DNA of 64,000 nt from Methylomonas rhizoryzae (GTDB taxonomy: Bacteria; Pseudomonadota; Gammaproteobacteria; Methylococcales; Methylomonadaceae), in contig NZ_CP043929.1 of NCBI RefSeq assembly GCF_008632455.1, positions 2,852,001-2,916,000 on the forward strand. The letters are read 5' to 3'. The notes beneath the pieces are model-generated. The model did no database searches. It was not told the DNA's origin and saw nothing but the letters and a program-made list of their open reading frames with translations. Below are positions 8,748 through 17,999 of this stretch, piece after piece (the stretch's first letter is position 1; each line of letters starts with the position of its first letter). Made by a program: the position numbers and the translations under genes.

Positions 8748-10094
8748 TCAGCCGGACGAGGCGAATTGACGATAGGCGTAAGCGAGTGCCATGCGATTAG
8801 CGCCATTGGCACCGGCAGCCGGACCCGCAAAAACTAGGGATGAAGCGTCGAAATCGGCGGATGCACAGCCGGCGGCAGATAAGGGAAAGTCGGCGTCGCG
8901 ATCGCTACGAACTAACTGCAGCGGCGTGGCGGCGTTGCTAGCGACTGAAGTACACGGAGAACAACCGAAGACTGCAGGCGTTTGAACGACACTGTCTTCG
9001 ACAAAAAAAGGAAGCGGCGGGGTAACAACGGGAGGACATATGGGATTGGCAAGGGATAGTAGCGGCGGAGAGGTTTGACCAACCGCATCGCTACGCGCGC
9101 TTTTTCCTGGCGTCGCGTTGATAGTGGGGTAATAACGTTTGAATTCGATGCCCGGGGTATCGGCCGAGTCGATCCTTGCATTCAAGGCGGTTAATTGGCA
9201 ATAGACCGCCTCGCTCCCCCCGCGCTCGGCTTGAAACCGGGCCGGATGATCGGACGCCGCCGCCGTTCCCGCTGCGGCTTTGCCTTGCGGCGTCTCGGCC
9301 TGCAACGTTTCGGGAATCTCGAAATGGGAACTTGCTCGCTGAAACCCGGGAGCTGAAAATCCTGCATCGGCCATAGCCGGAAAACCCCGGACCTGCGCAA
9401 ACAAGGCAAAATAGTCGACGTTTTGATCCACGCGAACGGCCGGCGAAACCTGCGCCGTTCGCTCGGGAAACTGAGTCTGCGCGATTTTAGCTAAGGCGGG
9501 CCCTGAAAACAAAACCGTCACCAAGCAACCAACAGCCAATACCAGCAACTTCGCCACCAACATTCCGGCTCCATGCAGCAACAAGGTCGCCAACATGAAG
9601 CCTGCCGTGTAAGAAATTAAACCGGCAGAAGCCGAAATCTCCTGGCCGTGGGCAAAACCGTGAAAAAACGCGAAAAACGCCACGATAACCGCACTCGTCC
9701 GGTTGCTGAACCGTACATTGCGCACGATCAACATGCTGAAAGCGGCGCAGGACAACAACACGATATTTTCCACATTGGGCAACGCAAAACCCGCCGCTCC
9801 GGCAAAACCGCCCAAACTCATCACGCCGACAAAGGTCATGGGCAGCATCCAAACGGCGTGACCGCGCAACTGAGCGGCCCAGACGCCGACCGCCAACATG
9901 GTCAGCACGTGGTCCCAGCCGGTTAAAGGATGCGAGAAACCGCTACTGAGACCTACGCCGTCCAACGACATCAACCGACCGGCGAGCAGTACCGCCGCCA
10001 ACAACAAAATCGCAGCACGGTAAGCAACGCTGCGTCCGCTGGAACGCTGCCCCGCAATCCGGTTACCGGTCAAACCGCGCCACACTTCTTTCAT
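8748..10094 (-). CDS. HupE/UreJ-type membrane metal transporter with a long C-terminal extension
   Basis: The first 200 or so residues are a HupE/UreJ permease: several membrane segments, the motif HPLTGWDHVLTMLAVG near the start, and HGFAHGQE in a later helix. These histidine motifs are the presumed metal-binding residues of the family (nickel, cobalt or possibly copper). Family members usually end here. This frame instead continues for about 240 residues of Ala-, Pro-, Ser- and Thr-rich sequence with no recognisable domain, so the extension may be unstructured or the result of a frameshift. I chose ATG 10094; a TTG at 10109 is also in frame, and neither has a convincing ribosome-binding site. 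It is upstream of and codirectional with the TonB receptor, so the two probably work in one uptake route. Confidence 0.65.
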   Translation of the reverse strand: MKEVWRGLTGNRIAGQRSSGRSVAYRAAILLLAAVLLAGRLMSLDGVGLSSGFSHPLTGWDHVLTMLAVGVWAAQLRGHAVWMLPMTFVGVMSLGGFAGAAGFALPNVENIVLLSCAAFSMLIVRNVRFSNRTSAVIVAFFAFFHGFAHGQEISASAGLISYTAGFMLATLLLHGAGMLVAKLLVLAVGCLVTVLFSGPALAKIAQTQFPERTAQVSPAVRVDQNVDYFALFAQVRGFPAMADAGFSAPGFQRASSHFEIPETLQAETPQGKAAAGTAAASDHPARFQAERGGSEAVYCQLTALNARIDSADTPGIEFKRYYPTINATPGKSARSDAVGQTSPPLLSLANPICPPVVTPPLPFFVEDSVVQTPAVFGCSPCTSVASNAATPLQLVRSDRDADFPLSAAGCASADFDASSLVFAGPAAGANGANRMALAYAYRQFASSG

Positions 10095-10449
10095 CACCGC
10101 AATCGTCAATTCGACAAAATGTTAACTAATTTGCTTTCAAAGCGCGGCATTCTACCCGCACCGGCGCGCAGAAATCCAGTTTAGAGCAGCAGCCTGCTCC
10201 GCCTTCAGCCGGCCTCGCTTACCGATCAACTTCTTCGGCGGATTTTTACCTAACGCGCATGAAGGCCCGGCAAATGAAAGGTAGTTGGTAGGAGCGGCGC
10301 CGCTACGTGACTTTGATGTAACCACTCGGTGTTTGGCGCGCCCCCGCTTGCTATTGCCCACCCAGTCTTTCGATATTGCCCTTAGCCAGCTACGGTTTTA
10401 TTTGTATAATCCGGCGCACTTTCAACCGACGCACCCGCTCTGACACGAC
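10095..10449. other. Divergent intergenic region upstream of nadK
   Basis: About 350 bases with no gene that I can support. A palindromic element containing GCGGCGCCGC at about 10285-10310 resembles short interspersed repeats elsewhere in the window. The promoter of nadK probably lies near 10395-10430, where TTTGTATAAT resembles a -10 region. Confidence 0.4.
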
Positions 10450-11334
10450 ATGTCCCTAACCTTCCCCCGTATCGGCATCATCGGCAAATTCGGCGATCCG
10501 GGCATTTCTTCCGCATTAGCCGATTTGTTCCGTTTTTTGCATGAACGGGGGCATGAAGTCGTCATGGACAATCACAGCGCCGACTTGTTGTCCGAAGCCG
10601 GCATCAGCGGCCTCCACATGGAGCGGTTGCCCCAACATTGCGATTTGATCATCGCGGTCGGCGGCGACGGCACTTTTTTGGCGGCAGCCCGTGCCGCGGC
10701 GGATTTTGAAATCCCTCTCATCGGCGTGAATTTGGGGCGTTTGGGGTTTTTGGCCGATATTTCCCCCGACCAATCGGGCAACCGCCTGGAACAAATTTTA
10801 TCCGGGCGATTCTTGACCGAACGCCGCTGCTTGTTGCAAGCCTCCATCATCCGCGACGGCCAGGTGATCCATAGGCAAACCGCGGTGAACGAGGTTGTGG
10901 TTCACCGCTGGGTCACGCCGAGCATGATAGAAATCGTCACCAGCATCGACGGCGTTTACCTGAATACTCAGCGCTCGGACGGCTTGATCGTGGCGACGCC
11001 AACCGGCTCCACCGCTTATTCGCTGTCCGCCGGCGGTCCGATATTGCATCCCGCCTTGAACGCCTTGGTATTGGTCCCCTTGAATCCGCATACCTTGTCC
11101 AACCGGCCTATAGTCATCGCCGACGACGCCGTGATCGAAATTCGCTTCAACCAAACCCGGCAAATCAACGCCTTGGTCACCTGCGACCATTTGGAAATTC
11201 CGGACGTATCGATAGGCGACAGAATTCTGATCGAAAAGGCCGAAAAAACCATTACTATTTTGCATCCCAAAGACCACGACTATTTCCACATCTTGCGCAG
11301 CAAATTGAATTGGAGCGGCGGCAACCCCGCTTAA
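10450..11334 (+). CDS. nadK: NAD kinase
   Basis: This 294-residue cytoplasmic enzyme phosphorylates NAD to NADP using ATP. The family landmarks are present: the GGDGTFL phosphate-binding loop near residue 73, the NEVVVHR region that binds the nicotinamide ribose, and the TPTGSTAYSLSAGGPI segment that shapes the active site. Length and domain order are those of proteobacterial NadK. The stop codon is 3 nt before the start of recN, so the two genes are probably cotranscribed; this pairing is common in gammaproteobacteria. Confidence 0.95.
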   Translation: MSLTFPRIGIIGKFGDPGISSALADLFRFLHERGHEVVMDNHSADLLSEAGISGLHMERLPQHCDLIIAVGGDGTFLAAARAAADFEIPLIGVNLGRLGFLADISPDQSGNRLEQILSGRFLTERRCLLQASIIRDGQVIHRQTAVNEVVVHRWVTPSMIEIVTSIDGVYLNTQRSDGLIVATPTGSTAYSLSAGGPILHPALNALVLVPLNPHTLSNRPIVIADDAVIEIRFNQTRQINALVTCDHLEIPDVSIGDRILIEKAEKTITILHPKDHDYFHILRSKLNWSGGNPA

Positions 11335-11337
11335 GTC

Positions 11338-13014
11338 ATGCTTTTAAATCTGAACATCATCGATTTAGCCGTCGTCGATCAACTGGATCTGGATTTGGAC
11401 CCCGGCATGTCGGTATTGACCGGGGAAACCGGCGCCGGAAAATCCATCTTGTTGACGGCCTTGGGACTGGCTTTGGGCGACCGCGCCGATTCCGGCTATG
11501 TGCGCCCCCATTGCAAGCGCGCGGAAATCAACATCGAATTCGACCTGAGCGATGCGCCGTTGGCCGGTCAATGGCTGGCGGAACACGAGCTGGACGACGA
11601 CGGCCAGTGCTTAATCCGCCGGACGGTCGGCGAAGATGGCCGCTCCAAAGCCTATATCAACAATCGGCCGGTCAATTTACACACCTTGCAGGCTCTGGCC
11701 CGGCTGTTAGTGGAGATTCACGGCCAACACGCCCATCTGACCCTGCTGGACAGCGAAGCCCAACGGCGCTTGCTGGACGATTTCGCCGACCATCAAGCGC
11801 TTTTACACGCGCTCAACGATTGTCAAACCGCCTGGAAAAACGCGCACAAAACCCTGCAGCAGTTACTTAAAACCGGCAGCGACCAAGCCGAGCGCGAAGA
11901 ACTGTTGCGCTATCAATTGGACGAATTGCGCCAATTAGATCTGCAACAATTCGACTATGCCGCGTTGACCGAGCAACACCGCAAACTGGCTAATTTGGGC
12001 AAAATCCTGAGCGAGGGCCAGCAACAATTGCAAATCTTGTACGACAACGATCAGCAATCCGTGGCCGATATGCTGGCGCATGTGCTTCATGCGTTGAGCG
12101 ATTTAAGCCGGTACGCCGGCGAGTTGCAGCCGCTGGTCGAATTGCTGACCGAAGCGGACATCCAAATTCAGGAAGCCAGCCAACAACTGCGGCGTTTTTT
12201 AGACAACCAAGAAGCGGACCCGCAACACTTGGGTTGGCTGGAACAACAGCTGGGCGTCATCCAGAGTTTAAGCCGCAAGCATAAAGTCCAACCGGAAACA
12301 TTACCGCAATTGGCCGACGAGTTGGCCGCGGAACTCGACGGCATCAGCCACAGCAGCGAGCGCATCGAAGCCTTGCAGCAAGACTGCAGCCGCTTGCAAG
12401 CGCAATATACCCAATTGGCGCAACAACTCTCGGCTAGTCGGGCGCGGGCCGGCGCCGAACTGCAGCAACGCATTTCCGCCACTATCAAAGAACTCGGAAT
12501 GCCGCACGGCGAGTTCATAGTCGAATTACGTCCCTTGCAAAATCGCGAACCGCAACTGAACGGCTGGGACACGATAGAGTTTTTGGTGAGCACCAACCCC
12601 GGTTTGCCGGCCAAACCCCTGGCAAAAGTCGCCTCAGGCGGCGAATTGTCGCGCATCAGTTTGGCGATTCAGGTCACCACCAGCAGCGATAAAACCACCC
12701 CGACCATGATTTTCGACGAAGTCGACAGCGGCATCGGCGGCGGCATCGCCGAAATCGTCGGCCAAAAGTTGCGCCGGCTAAGCGCCAACCGGCAAGTGTT
12801 GTGCGTCACCCATTTGCCGCAAGTCGCCGCCCAAGCCCATCAACATTTATTCGTCGCCAAAAATCAACGGGCGGAAGTCACTGCCTCGACGGTAAAACGT
12901 TTGAACGAACAAGAACGGGTAGAGGAAATTGCCCGCATGCTGGGTGGAGTCACCATTACCGAAAACACCTTGGCTCACGCCAAGGAGATGCTGGAATCGT
13001 CGAGCGACGCCTGA
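11338..13014 (+). CDS. recN: DNA repair protein RecN
   Basis: This is a 558-residue SMC-like ATPase that acts in recombinational repair of double-strand breaks. Walker A GETGAGKS is at residues 29-36. A central coiled-coil region, rich in Gln, Leu, Glu and Ala (about 150-350), joins the two halves of the nucleotide-binding head. The C-terminal half has the ABC signature ASGGELSRISLA and Walker B MIFDEVDSGIGG. The length is normal for the family. It follows nadK by 3 nt. No SOS (LexA) box was evident in the short upstream gap, as expected if it is read from the nadK promoter. Confidence 0.95.
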   Translation: MLLNLNIIDLAVVDQLDLDLDPGMSVLTGETGAGKSILLTALGLALGDRADSGYVRPHCKRAEINIEFDLSDAPLAGQWLAEHELDDDGQCLIRRTVGEDGRSKAYINNRPVNLHTLQALARLLVEIHGQHAHLTLLDSEAQRRLLDDFADHQALLHALNDCQTAWKNAHKTLQQLLKTGSDQAEREELLRYQLDELRQLDLQQFDYAALTEQHRKLANLGKILSEGQQQLQILYDNDQQSVADMLAHVLHALSDLSRYAGELQPLVELLTEADIQIQEASQQLRRFLDNQEADPQHLGWLEQQLGVIQSLSRKHKVQPETLPQLADELAAELDGISHSSERIEALQQDCSRLQAQYTQLAQQLSASRARAGAELQQRISATIKELGMPHGEFIVELRPLQNREPQLNGWDTIEFLVSTNPGLPAKPLAKVASGGELSRISLAIQVTTSSDKTTPTMIFDEVDSGIGGGIAEIVGQKLRRLSANRQVLCVTHLPQVAAQAHQHLFVAKNQRAEVTASTVKRLNEQERVEEIARMLGGVTITENTLAHAKEMLESSSDA

Positions 13015-13169
13015 GCCGCTCGGCTTTCGGATTTTAAAGCCTATAATTTGCCGGCATGATCGAAGCTTTTATCCGTAACAACCCGACAGCCTAACGCTCG
13101 GTAAACGACCATCCGGTGAGCATGCCGCTTACACTGTTGAGGCTACTGTTAATTTCGGACGCGATTGCC

Positions 13170-14033
13170 ATGAGCAAAGAACCTGTCAAAACGATTAATC
13201 GCCGGCTTGCTTACCGGGTTTATGATCAAGCCCATTTGATTTTCAGCAAGCTGGAACAAGAGCCGGAACAGCTCCCGCCAGCGGTAAGCGCATACCCGCC
13301 AATCCCTGTTTTGCCTAATTCCAAAGCCAAGGAAAACGACACTCTGCGCGTCAATATCAGTAGCAACGGCGTCGCGTTTACCTGCGAGCAACCCTTGTAC
13401 CCAGGCGACATGTTGCGGGTGCGGATTTTTCTATTGAGTACGCAGACCAGCATCGTCACCTGCTGCCGGGTGATTTATTGCAAACCGAGCAACCCGTTCG
13501 AACTCGACCGTTATCCTTATACGGTCGGGGCACAATTCGTCAACCTCGCTGCCGGCGACCGCGAGGTGTTGCTGCGTTACGTCCGCCGCCACCAAAGATT
13601 TCAATGGTTGCGCCGCAGCCTGTTGAGTGCTTGCCTGTTGATCGTGCTGCTTTTTCCTATCGATACCGCCGACTATCTCTATTCGGTTGCGGAAATCGCG
13701 ATAGAAAGCCTGATCGACTTAGCCCTCGCAACTTACGAATCCAGCCAATTCCACTTATATAAAGCCCTCGAACGGACGCTGGCCACCGACAGCCGGCAAA
13801 CCGAGATGCTGCTGTTTTATCTCACCTTACTTGCCGGACTGACACTAGGCTATTTAATCTGGCGCACGCTTCCCGGTAAACTGGCCGACGCGTTCTACCG
13901 GCTCGGCTGTTACCTTACCCGAAAAAAATCCAGCCTGGCTTACGCGTGGAGCGAACAATCGGCGCTGGACAAAGCTAAAATCATCGCGGTCGGCCTGCTC
14001 TCGGTTGGCGGCTATGCCTTCTTGTCATTTTGA
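13170..14033 (+). CDS. PilZ-domain protein with C-terminal membrane segments
   Basis: This is a 287-residue protein. The N-terminal part is a PilZ c-di-GMP-binding domain: RRLAYR provides the RxxxR motif and NISSNG the [D/N]xSxxG motif. After about residue 150 come a hydrophobic segment (SLLSACLLIVLLFPI), an amphipathic stretch, and further membrane segments (MLLFYLTLLAGLTLGYLIW and the C-terminal GLLSVGGYAFLSF). It is probably an inner-membrane c-di-GMP receptor. I chose ATG 13170 because an upstream ATG at 13116 would only add a short, poorly conserved-looking extension. The process it controls cannot be told from the sequence. Confidence 0.7.
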   Translation: MSKEPVKTINRRLAYRVYDQAHLIFSKLEQEPEQLPPAVSAYPPIPVLPNSKAKENDTLRVNISSNGVAFTCEQPLYPGDMLRVRIFLLSTQTSIVTCCRVIYCKPSNPFELDRYPYTVGAQFVNLAAGDREVLLRYVRRHQRFQWLRRSLLSACLLIVLLFPIDTADYLYSVAEIAIESLIDLALATYESSQFHLYKALERTLATDSRQTEMLLFYLTLLAGLTLGYLIWRTLPGKLADAFYRLGCYLTRKKSSLAYAWSEQSALDKAKIIAVGLLSVGGYAFLSF

Positions 14034-14100
14034 TTTGGATGGACGCTGCGTCGAGCGCCTTACCGCCGGCGGCATACGCTTTTAACAAGCCTGGTTAACG

Positions 14101-14820
14101 CTAAAATTGGTAGCGCAGGTTGAATTGGACATTGTGGGTAAAGACGTTGTCGAGGCCGGGCAAACTATAGACATATTGCCCCAGATAACCGAGGTCCGCA
14201 CCCAGCGCCTTGTCGAATTGATAGCTCACCCCGCCCAACGCTCGGTTTTCGCTAAAACCGCTTCTGCCGTAATCGTTGCCGTTCAGATACCAAAGGGTTT
14301 CGTCACCCGCATAAACGCTGAGTTTATCGTCTATCCAGGCCAAGGGATAACTGACTTGCACCAGCTGCCGAAGCCGGATACCCAACTCGCCGCTGTCCTG
14401 CCGCACCCGTTCTTCCAATCGAGTTCGACTGGTAAAACGCCAAGCATCGGCAGAGGAATTCCATAAAAAATCTTGATAGGGCCGGCTTTCCTGATAAGAC
14501 GCTTTACCCAGCGGATGCCCCCAATCGTGCACATAGCCCAGCCAAACACTGGCGTGTTGATTTAACCCATAACCTATTTGCGCAAACGCTAAATTTTCCG
14601 CCAAGCGCATACCCTCCGGGTTATCGTCCCGGGTCCTCGCTTGTTCCATCAGCAGCCAACGGACATCCGCCAAGTTAGCCGACACGGCATGCAAACTGCC
14701 GGACAAGGTTAAAGAGGACCAGGTCCCGCCCATATCGTCGGTCAGTGCTTGGGCTATCGGCACATACGCCAAACCGAAAAGCGGCACTGTTTTTATGCAT
14801 TCCAAAATTTTTTTTCGCAT
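14101..14820 (-). CDS. DUF2490-type outer-membrane beta-barrel protein
   Basis: This is a 239-residue protein with signal peptide (KTVPLFGLAYVPIAQA) and a barrel-like body typical of DUF2490: early TWSSLTLSG, then alternating strands with many Trp, Tyr and Arg, ending LRYQF. The start at 14820 is fixed by AAAGGAGG five bases upstream; the open frame extends further upstream but without coding character. The function of DUF2490 is not established; members are predicted outer-membrane proteins. It is transcribed in the same direction as the metallophore precursor about 400 nt upstream. Confidence 0.7.
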   Translation of the reverse strand: MRKKILECIKTVPLFGLAYVPIAQALTDDMGGTWSSLTLSGSLHAVSANLADVRWLLMEQARTRDDNPEGMRLAENLAFAQIGYGLNQHASVWLGYVHDWGHPLGKASYQESRPYQDFLWNSSADAWRFTSRTRLEERVRQDSGELGIRLRQLVQVSYPLAWIDDKLSVYAGDETLWYLNGNDYGRSGFSENRALGGVSYQFDKALGADLGYLGQYVYSLPGLDNVFTHNVQFNLRYQF

Positions 14821-15217
14821 TGAGCCTCCTTTGTCGCGGCCTACACAAACTGAGCGGTGGCGTCGAACAAATGCAAGTTGTCCGGAACCGGCGGAGACGG
14901 TTCCACCGATGTCATCCGATCGGGTTATTAGCGGAATACGTGCCAAACGCGAATCCGTTATGCCATGCGGGCGCAAAGCCCGGACAAAGCCGCTTGAGGG
15001 TGCATATAAACCGGCATAGCCGGTTGATTTGCTCGGACTACAAAGCCGGTCAGCCGGCAAGATTGGCTGCGAATTTAAAAAAGCGCCGCGCTCAAACAGC
15101 AGAGCACAAGCTTGAGGAGGGATTAAAAAGAGGGGAAAAGATGCAACGACTTTGACCGATGTTCGAATCGATACGACTTGGATCGAACATCGGCTATCGG
15201 AAAATAGCGCGGATAAA
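14821..15217 (-). other. Hairpin-rich gap between metallophore precursor and DUF2490 gene
   Basis: About 400 bases without a supported gene. It contains several strong inverted repeats. CCGATGTTCGA (15156-15166) pairs with TCGAACATCGG (15183-15193), just downstream of the metallophore gene on its strand, and may end that transcript. GGAACCG/CGGTTCC lies near 14884-14903, and CGGGC/GCCCG and AACCGGC/GCCGGTT stems are found between 14965 and 15025. A structured 5' leader for the DUF2490 gene is possible. Confidence 0.4.
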
Positions 15218-15532
15218 TTATTTTTTCTCGTCGCTTTTGGTCGATTTATCAGCGGATGGAGCCGGAGCCGGTTTATTGCCGGCACATTTGCCTTCCATCG
15301 CTTTGGCGTCGGTGGATTTTTGCATCATCGCCCCACCGCATTTGCCTTCGCCGCAAGCGCCGTCTTTCATCTTGGAAGACGCATCTTTTTCCGCTTCCGC
15401 GCTCAGCATGTAACCGGAGGTTAAATCCGACAATGCAAAAGGATTGGCGTCGGGTTGAGCCGCGTTAGCCGCAAACGGCAGAAGCGAAGCGCCGATAGCC
15501 AGAGCGAACGGTGTTTTTTGGATTTTTTTCAT
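15218..15532 (-). CDS. hvfA: HvfA-family Cys-rich RiPP metallophore precursor (orphan)
   Basis: This 104-residue protein has a signal peptide (KTPFALAIGASLLPFAANA). It is followed by the HvfA-type segment NPFALSDLTSGYM and two EGKC units (CGEGKCGG and MEGKCAG). The tail is Lys-, Ser- and Pro-rich. A GGAG site precedes the ATG. In HvfA/bufferin precursors the cysteines of EGKC repeats are modified by a DUF692 (MNIO) enzyme with a DUF2063 partner, giving copper-binding oxazolone/thioamide peptides in the periplasm. No DUF692 or DUF2063 gene lies in this window, so the precursor is an orphan here. The repeat number is low for the family. The family call rests on these motifs, not on a database search. 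Confidence 0.65.
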   Translation of the reverse strand: MKKIQKTPFALAIGASLLPFAANAAQPDANPFALSDLTSGYMLSAEAEKDASSKMKDGACGEGKCGGAMMQKSTDAKAMEGKCAGNKPAPAPSADKSTKSDEKK

Positions 15533-15694
15533 AGTAACTCCTGATGGTTGATCGATTAATTCCCCGGCATGTCAACGCGGGCGTTATAAACGCGCGGCTA
15601 CTATCACAAAAAAGCCCAATGATGTAAAGGTGAGCCAATTCTAATAAACCACAGTATACTGAACGCATCTTTCTAGTAGCCAATCTGGGAACCT

Positions 15695-16222
15695 ATGCTT
15701 AGCAAACCGGAAATTCTGCAACTCGGGGCCGCTGCATTGCGTCAACACGCCAGCCCCGTTGACGATTTTAAAAGCCCGGAGTTCCAGCAGTTATTGCAAA
15801 CGTTGCACGAGCGAATGCTGGAAAACAATGGCGTGGGCATCGCGGCTCCACAGCTTGGCATAGGTAAACAAATCGTCATCGTCGCTTCCCGCCCTACCGC
15901 GCGTTATCCCCATGCCCCGGAAATGCCGCCGGTCGTTATGATCAATCCGTATTACGAAATCGTGGATCGCACCATAGGCAAAGACTGGGAAGGCTGCCTG
16001 AGCGTGCCCGGCATCCGCGCGCTAGTACCCAGATTCCGCGCACTCAGAGTCTATTACCAAGATGCCGCCGGCACGGCAAAGCAACTACTGTTGCAGGATT
16101 TTCCGGCTAGGGTGTTTCAACACGAATACGATCATTTGCTGGGTTTGGTGTATCTGGACAGAGTGGAAAACAACCGCGACATCGTCTCCGAATCCGAATT
16201 TTATAAATTGATCGCCGCTTAA
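15695..16222 (+). CDS. def: Peptide deformylase
   Basis: This is a 175-residue metalloenzyme that removes the formyl group from the N-terminal methionine of nascent proteins. All three family motifs are present: GIAAPQLG (motif 1), EGCLSVPG with the metal-ligand cysteine (motif 2), and QHEYDHLLG with the HExxH metal ligands and catalytic Glu (motif 3). The length is normal. It is not beside fmt, so it is probably an additional deformylase paralogue. It heads a rightward run of genes and is 9 nt before the metallohydrolase gene. Confidence 0.93.
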   Translation: MLSKPEILQLGAAALRQHASPVDDFKSPEFQQLLQTLHERMLENNGVGIAAPQLGIGKQIVIVASRPTARYPHAPEMPPVVMINPYYEIVDRTIGKDWEGCLSVPGIRALVPRFRALRVYYQDAAGTAKQLLLQDFPARVFQHEYDHLLGLVYLDRVENNRDIVSESEFYKLIAA

Positions 16223-16231
16223 CAACTCAAC

Positions 16232-17146
16232 ATGCGCTTATTGTCTTTTTGTATTGGCTTGATGCTGGCTGCGGACGCCTACGCCTTGCCGGCCTTAAAA
16301 ATAACCGAAGCCGCGCCGGGCGTATATGTCCACCTTGCCGAGCATCATTGGCCCGACCGCGAAAATCACGGCGAAATCGCCAATATCGGCTTCATCGTCG
16401 GCGACCGTTGCGTCGCCGTGATCGACAGCGGCGGAAGTCCGCAACAAGGCTTGGCACTGCGCAACGCCATCACCCGCGTCACCAGCACGCCTATCTGCTA
16501 CGTCATCAATACCCACGTGCATCCCGACCACATCTACGGCAATCTCGCGTTCAAACAAGCGGGAGTTCGGTTCGTCGGTCACGCCAAGCTGGCCCGCGCC
16601 ATGGCTACCCGTGCCCCGCACTATCTGAGTAAAGCCGACGACATGTTGGATATTCGGGTAAGCGCCAAAAACATCGTCGCCCCGGACATCGAAGTCCAAG
16701 ACCGCATGCGCATTGACCTAGGCAATCGGGAATTGCTGCTGACCGCTCATCCGACCGCCCATACCGATAACGATTTAAGCATTTACGACGCCAAAACCGA
16801 TACCTTGTGGGCAGCCGATTTACTATTCTTGGAACACGTTCCGGTCATCGACGGCAGCATCACCGGTTGGTTGACGCAACTGCAACAACTGGAAAAACAA
16901 CGCTATCGATTGGTAATACCGGGACACGGCCGCTTGGTTCGCGATTGGCCGCAAGCGCTGCAAGCCGAGCGGGCCTATTTAAGCCAACTGGCCGACGAAG
17001 TCAGGGGTATGATCAAGCACGGTAAAACCCTGGAATATGCCATGGAACACGCCGCTTGGTCGCAGCAAAGCCAGTGGCAACTGTTCGAACAATTCCATAG
17101 AAAAAATGTCACACTCGCATTTGCGGAATTAGAATGGGAAGACTGA
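16232..17146 (+). CDS. Quinoprotein relay system zinc metallohydrolase (MBL fold)
   Basis: This is a 304-residue secreted protein with a signal peptide (FCIGLMLAADAYA). The metallo-beta-lactamase metal site is NTHVHPDH at residues 93-100, with further ligands in HPTAHTDND and PGHGRLV. Overall it matches the SoxH-like hydrolases that accompany PQQ-dependent alcohol dehydrogenases and SoxYZ-like carriers. The next gene, 25 nt downstream, is exactly such a carrier, which supports the assignment. The enzymatic substrate is not known. Confidence is high for the fold and moderate for the subfamily. Confidence 0.8.
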   Translation: MRLLSFCIGLMLAADAYALPALKITEAAPGVYVHLAEHHWPDRENHGEIANIGFIVGDRCVAVIDSGGSPQQGLALRNAITRVTSTPICYVINTHVHPDHIYGNLAFKQAGVRFVGHAKLARAMATRAPHYLSKADDMLDIRVSAKNIVAPDIEVQDRMRIDLGNRELLLTAHPTAHTDNDLSIYDAKTDTLWAADLLFLEHVPVIDGSITGWLTQLQQLEKQRYRLVIPGHGRLVRDWPQALQAERAYLSQLADEVRGMIKHGKTLEYAMEHAAWSQQSQWQLFEQFHRKNVTLAFAELEWED

Positions 17147-17171
17147 AAACCATTGAACATAGAGAGCGACA

Positions 17172-17999
17172 ATGAGCAAATTGTATAAGGTAATCGGCTT
17201 GTGTTTATTGATGCCAGTCATCGCCTTTGCCGAAGGCGACGAGCGCAACTGGGACAATTTGCTGAAAAACCAGTATTTCGCCGGCAAGGCTATAGAAGAG
17301 TCCAACCCGATTATCGAACTGGAAGCGCCGTACCGCGCCGAAGACCCGGCGATCGTTCCGGTAAAAATTGTCAGTAAGATTGCGCAAACGCCGGCCCGCT
17401 ACATAAAAAAGGTATGGGTTTTGGTGGATAACAACCCCTTTCCCTTCGTAGGCGAATTCGACTTCTTTCCTGAAAGCGGCAAGGCTGACCTCGCCATGCG
17501 GGTAAGGGTCAATACCTACAGCAATATTCGGGCGATTGCCGAAACCAACGACGGCAAACTGAGCATGGCCAAAAAATACGTGAAAGCCAGCGGCGGATGT
17601 TCCGCACCGATTGGCGCCGATCTGGACGAAGCGATGAAGCGTTTGGGTAAAATGAAGTTTCGTTTGGACGAAGGCGTCCCATCCGGTCAGGCGGCATTAG
17701 CGCAGTTGATGATCAGCCATCCCAACATCACCGGCATGCAGATGGATCAAATGACTCGTTTCGTTAGAAAGTCGCATTTCGTCGATCGGTTGAAAGTCAC
17801 CTTCAACGACAAACCGGTTTTGCAAGCTAAAATCGATATCGCCATCAGCGCCGACCCCAATTTCCGCTTTTATTTCGTACCGGACAAACCCGGCGAATTA
17901 AAAGCCGAATTTACCGATATATCCTGCGAATCCCCTATAGACCGGGCAGTCTGCGCCAAGGGGCAAAGTTACAGTCAAACCTTTCCGGTCCAACCTTGA
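17172..17999 (+). CDS. Quinoprotein dehydrogenase-associated SoxYZ-like carrier
   Basis: This is a 275-residue periplasmic protein with signal peptide (VIGLCLLMPVIAFA). The N-terminal two thirds are SoxY-like and end in GGCSAP, the region that in SoxY bears the carrier cysteine. The C-terminal third is SoxZ-like (SHPNITGMQMDQ followed by FYFVPDKPGELKAEFTDI). Fusions of this type occur near PQQ methanol dehydrogenase genes in methylotrophs. With the upstream metallohydrolase it forms the quinoprotein relay pair. The dehydrogenase itself is not in the window. Confidence 0.85.
   Translation: MSKLYKVIGLCLLMPVIAFAEGDERNWDNLLKNQYFAGKAIEESNPIIELEAPYRAEDPAIVPVKIVSKIAQTPARYIKKVWVLVDNNPFPFVGEFDFFPESGKADLAMRVRVNTYSNIRAIAETNDGKLSMAKKYVKASGGCSAPIGADLDEAMKRLGKMKFRLDEGVPSGQAALAQLMISHPNITGMQMDQMTRFVRKSHFVDRLKVTFNDKPVLQAKIDIAISADPNFRFYFVPDKPGELKAEFTDISCESPIDRAVCAKGQSYSQTFPVQP

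Noticed and set aside
14960..15060. GCGCAAAGCC and CAAAGCCGGT strings on the plus strand, reminiscent of c-di-GMP (GEMM) riboswitches
   Set aside because: The strand is wrong for the flanking genes, the first-stem GCAAACC part is missing, and no gene follows on that strand.
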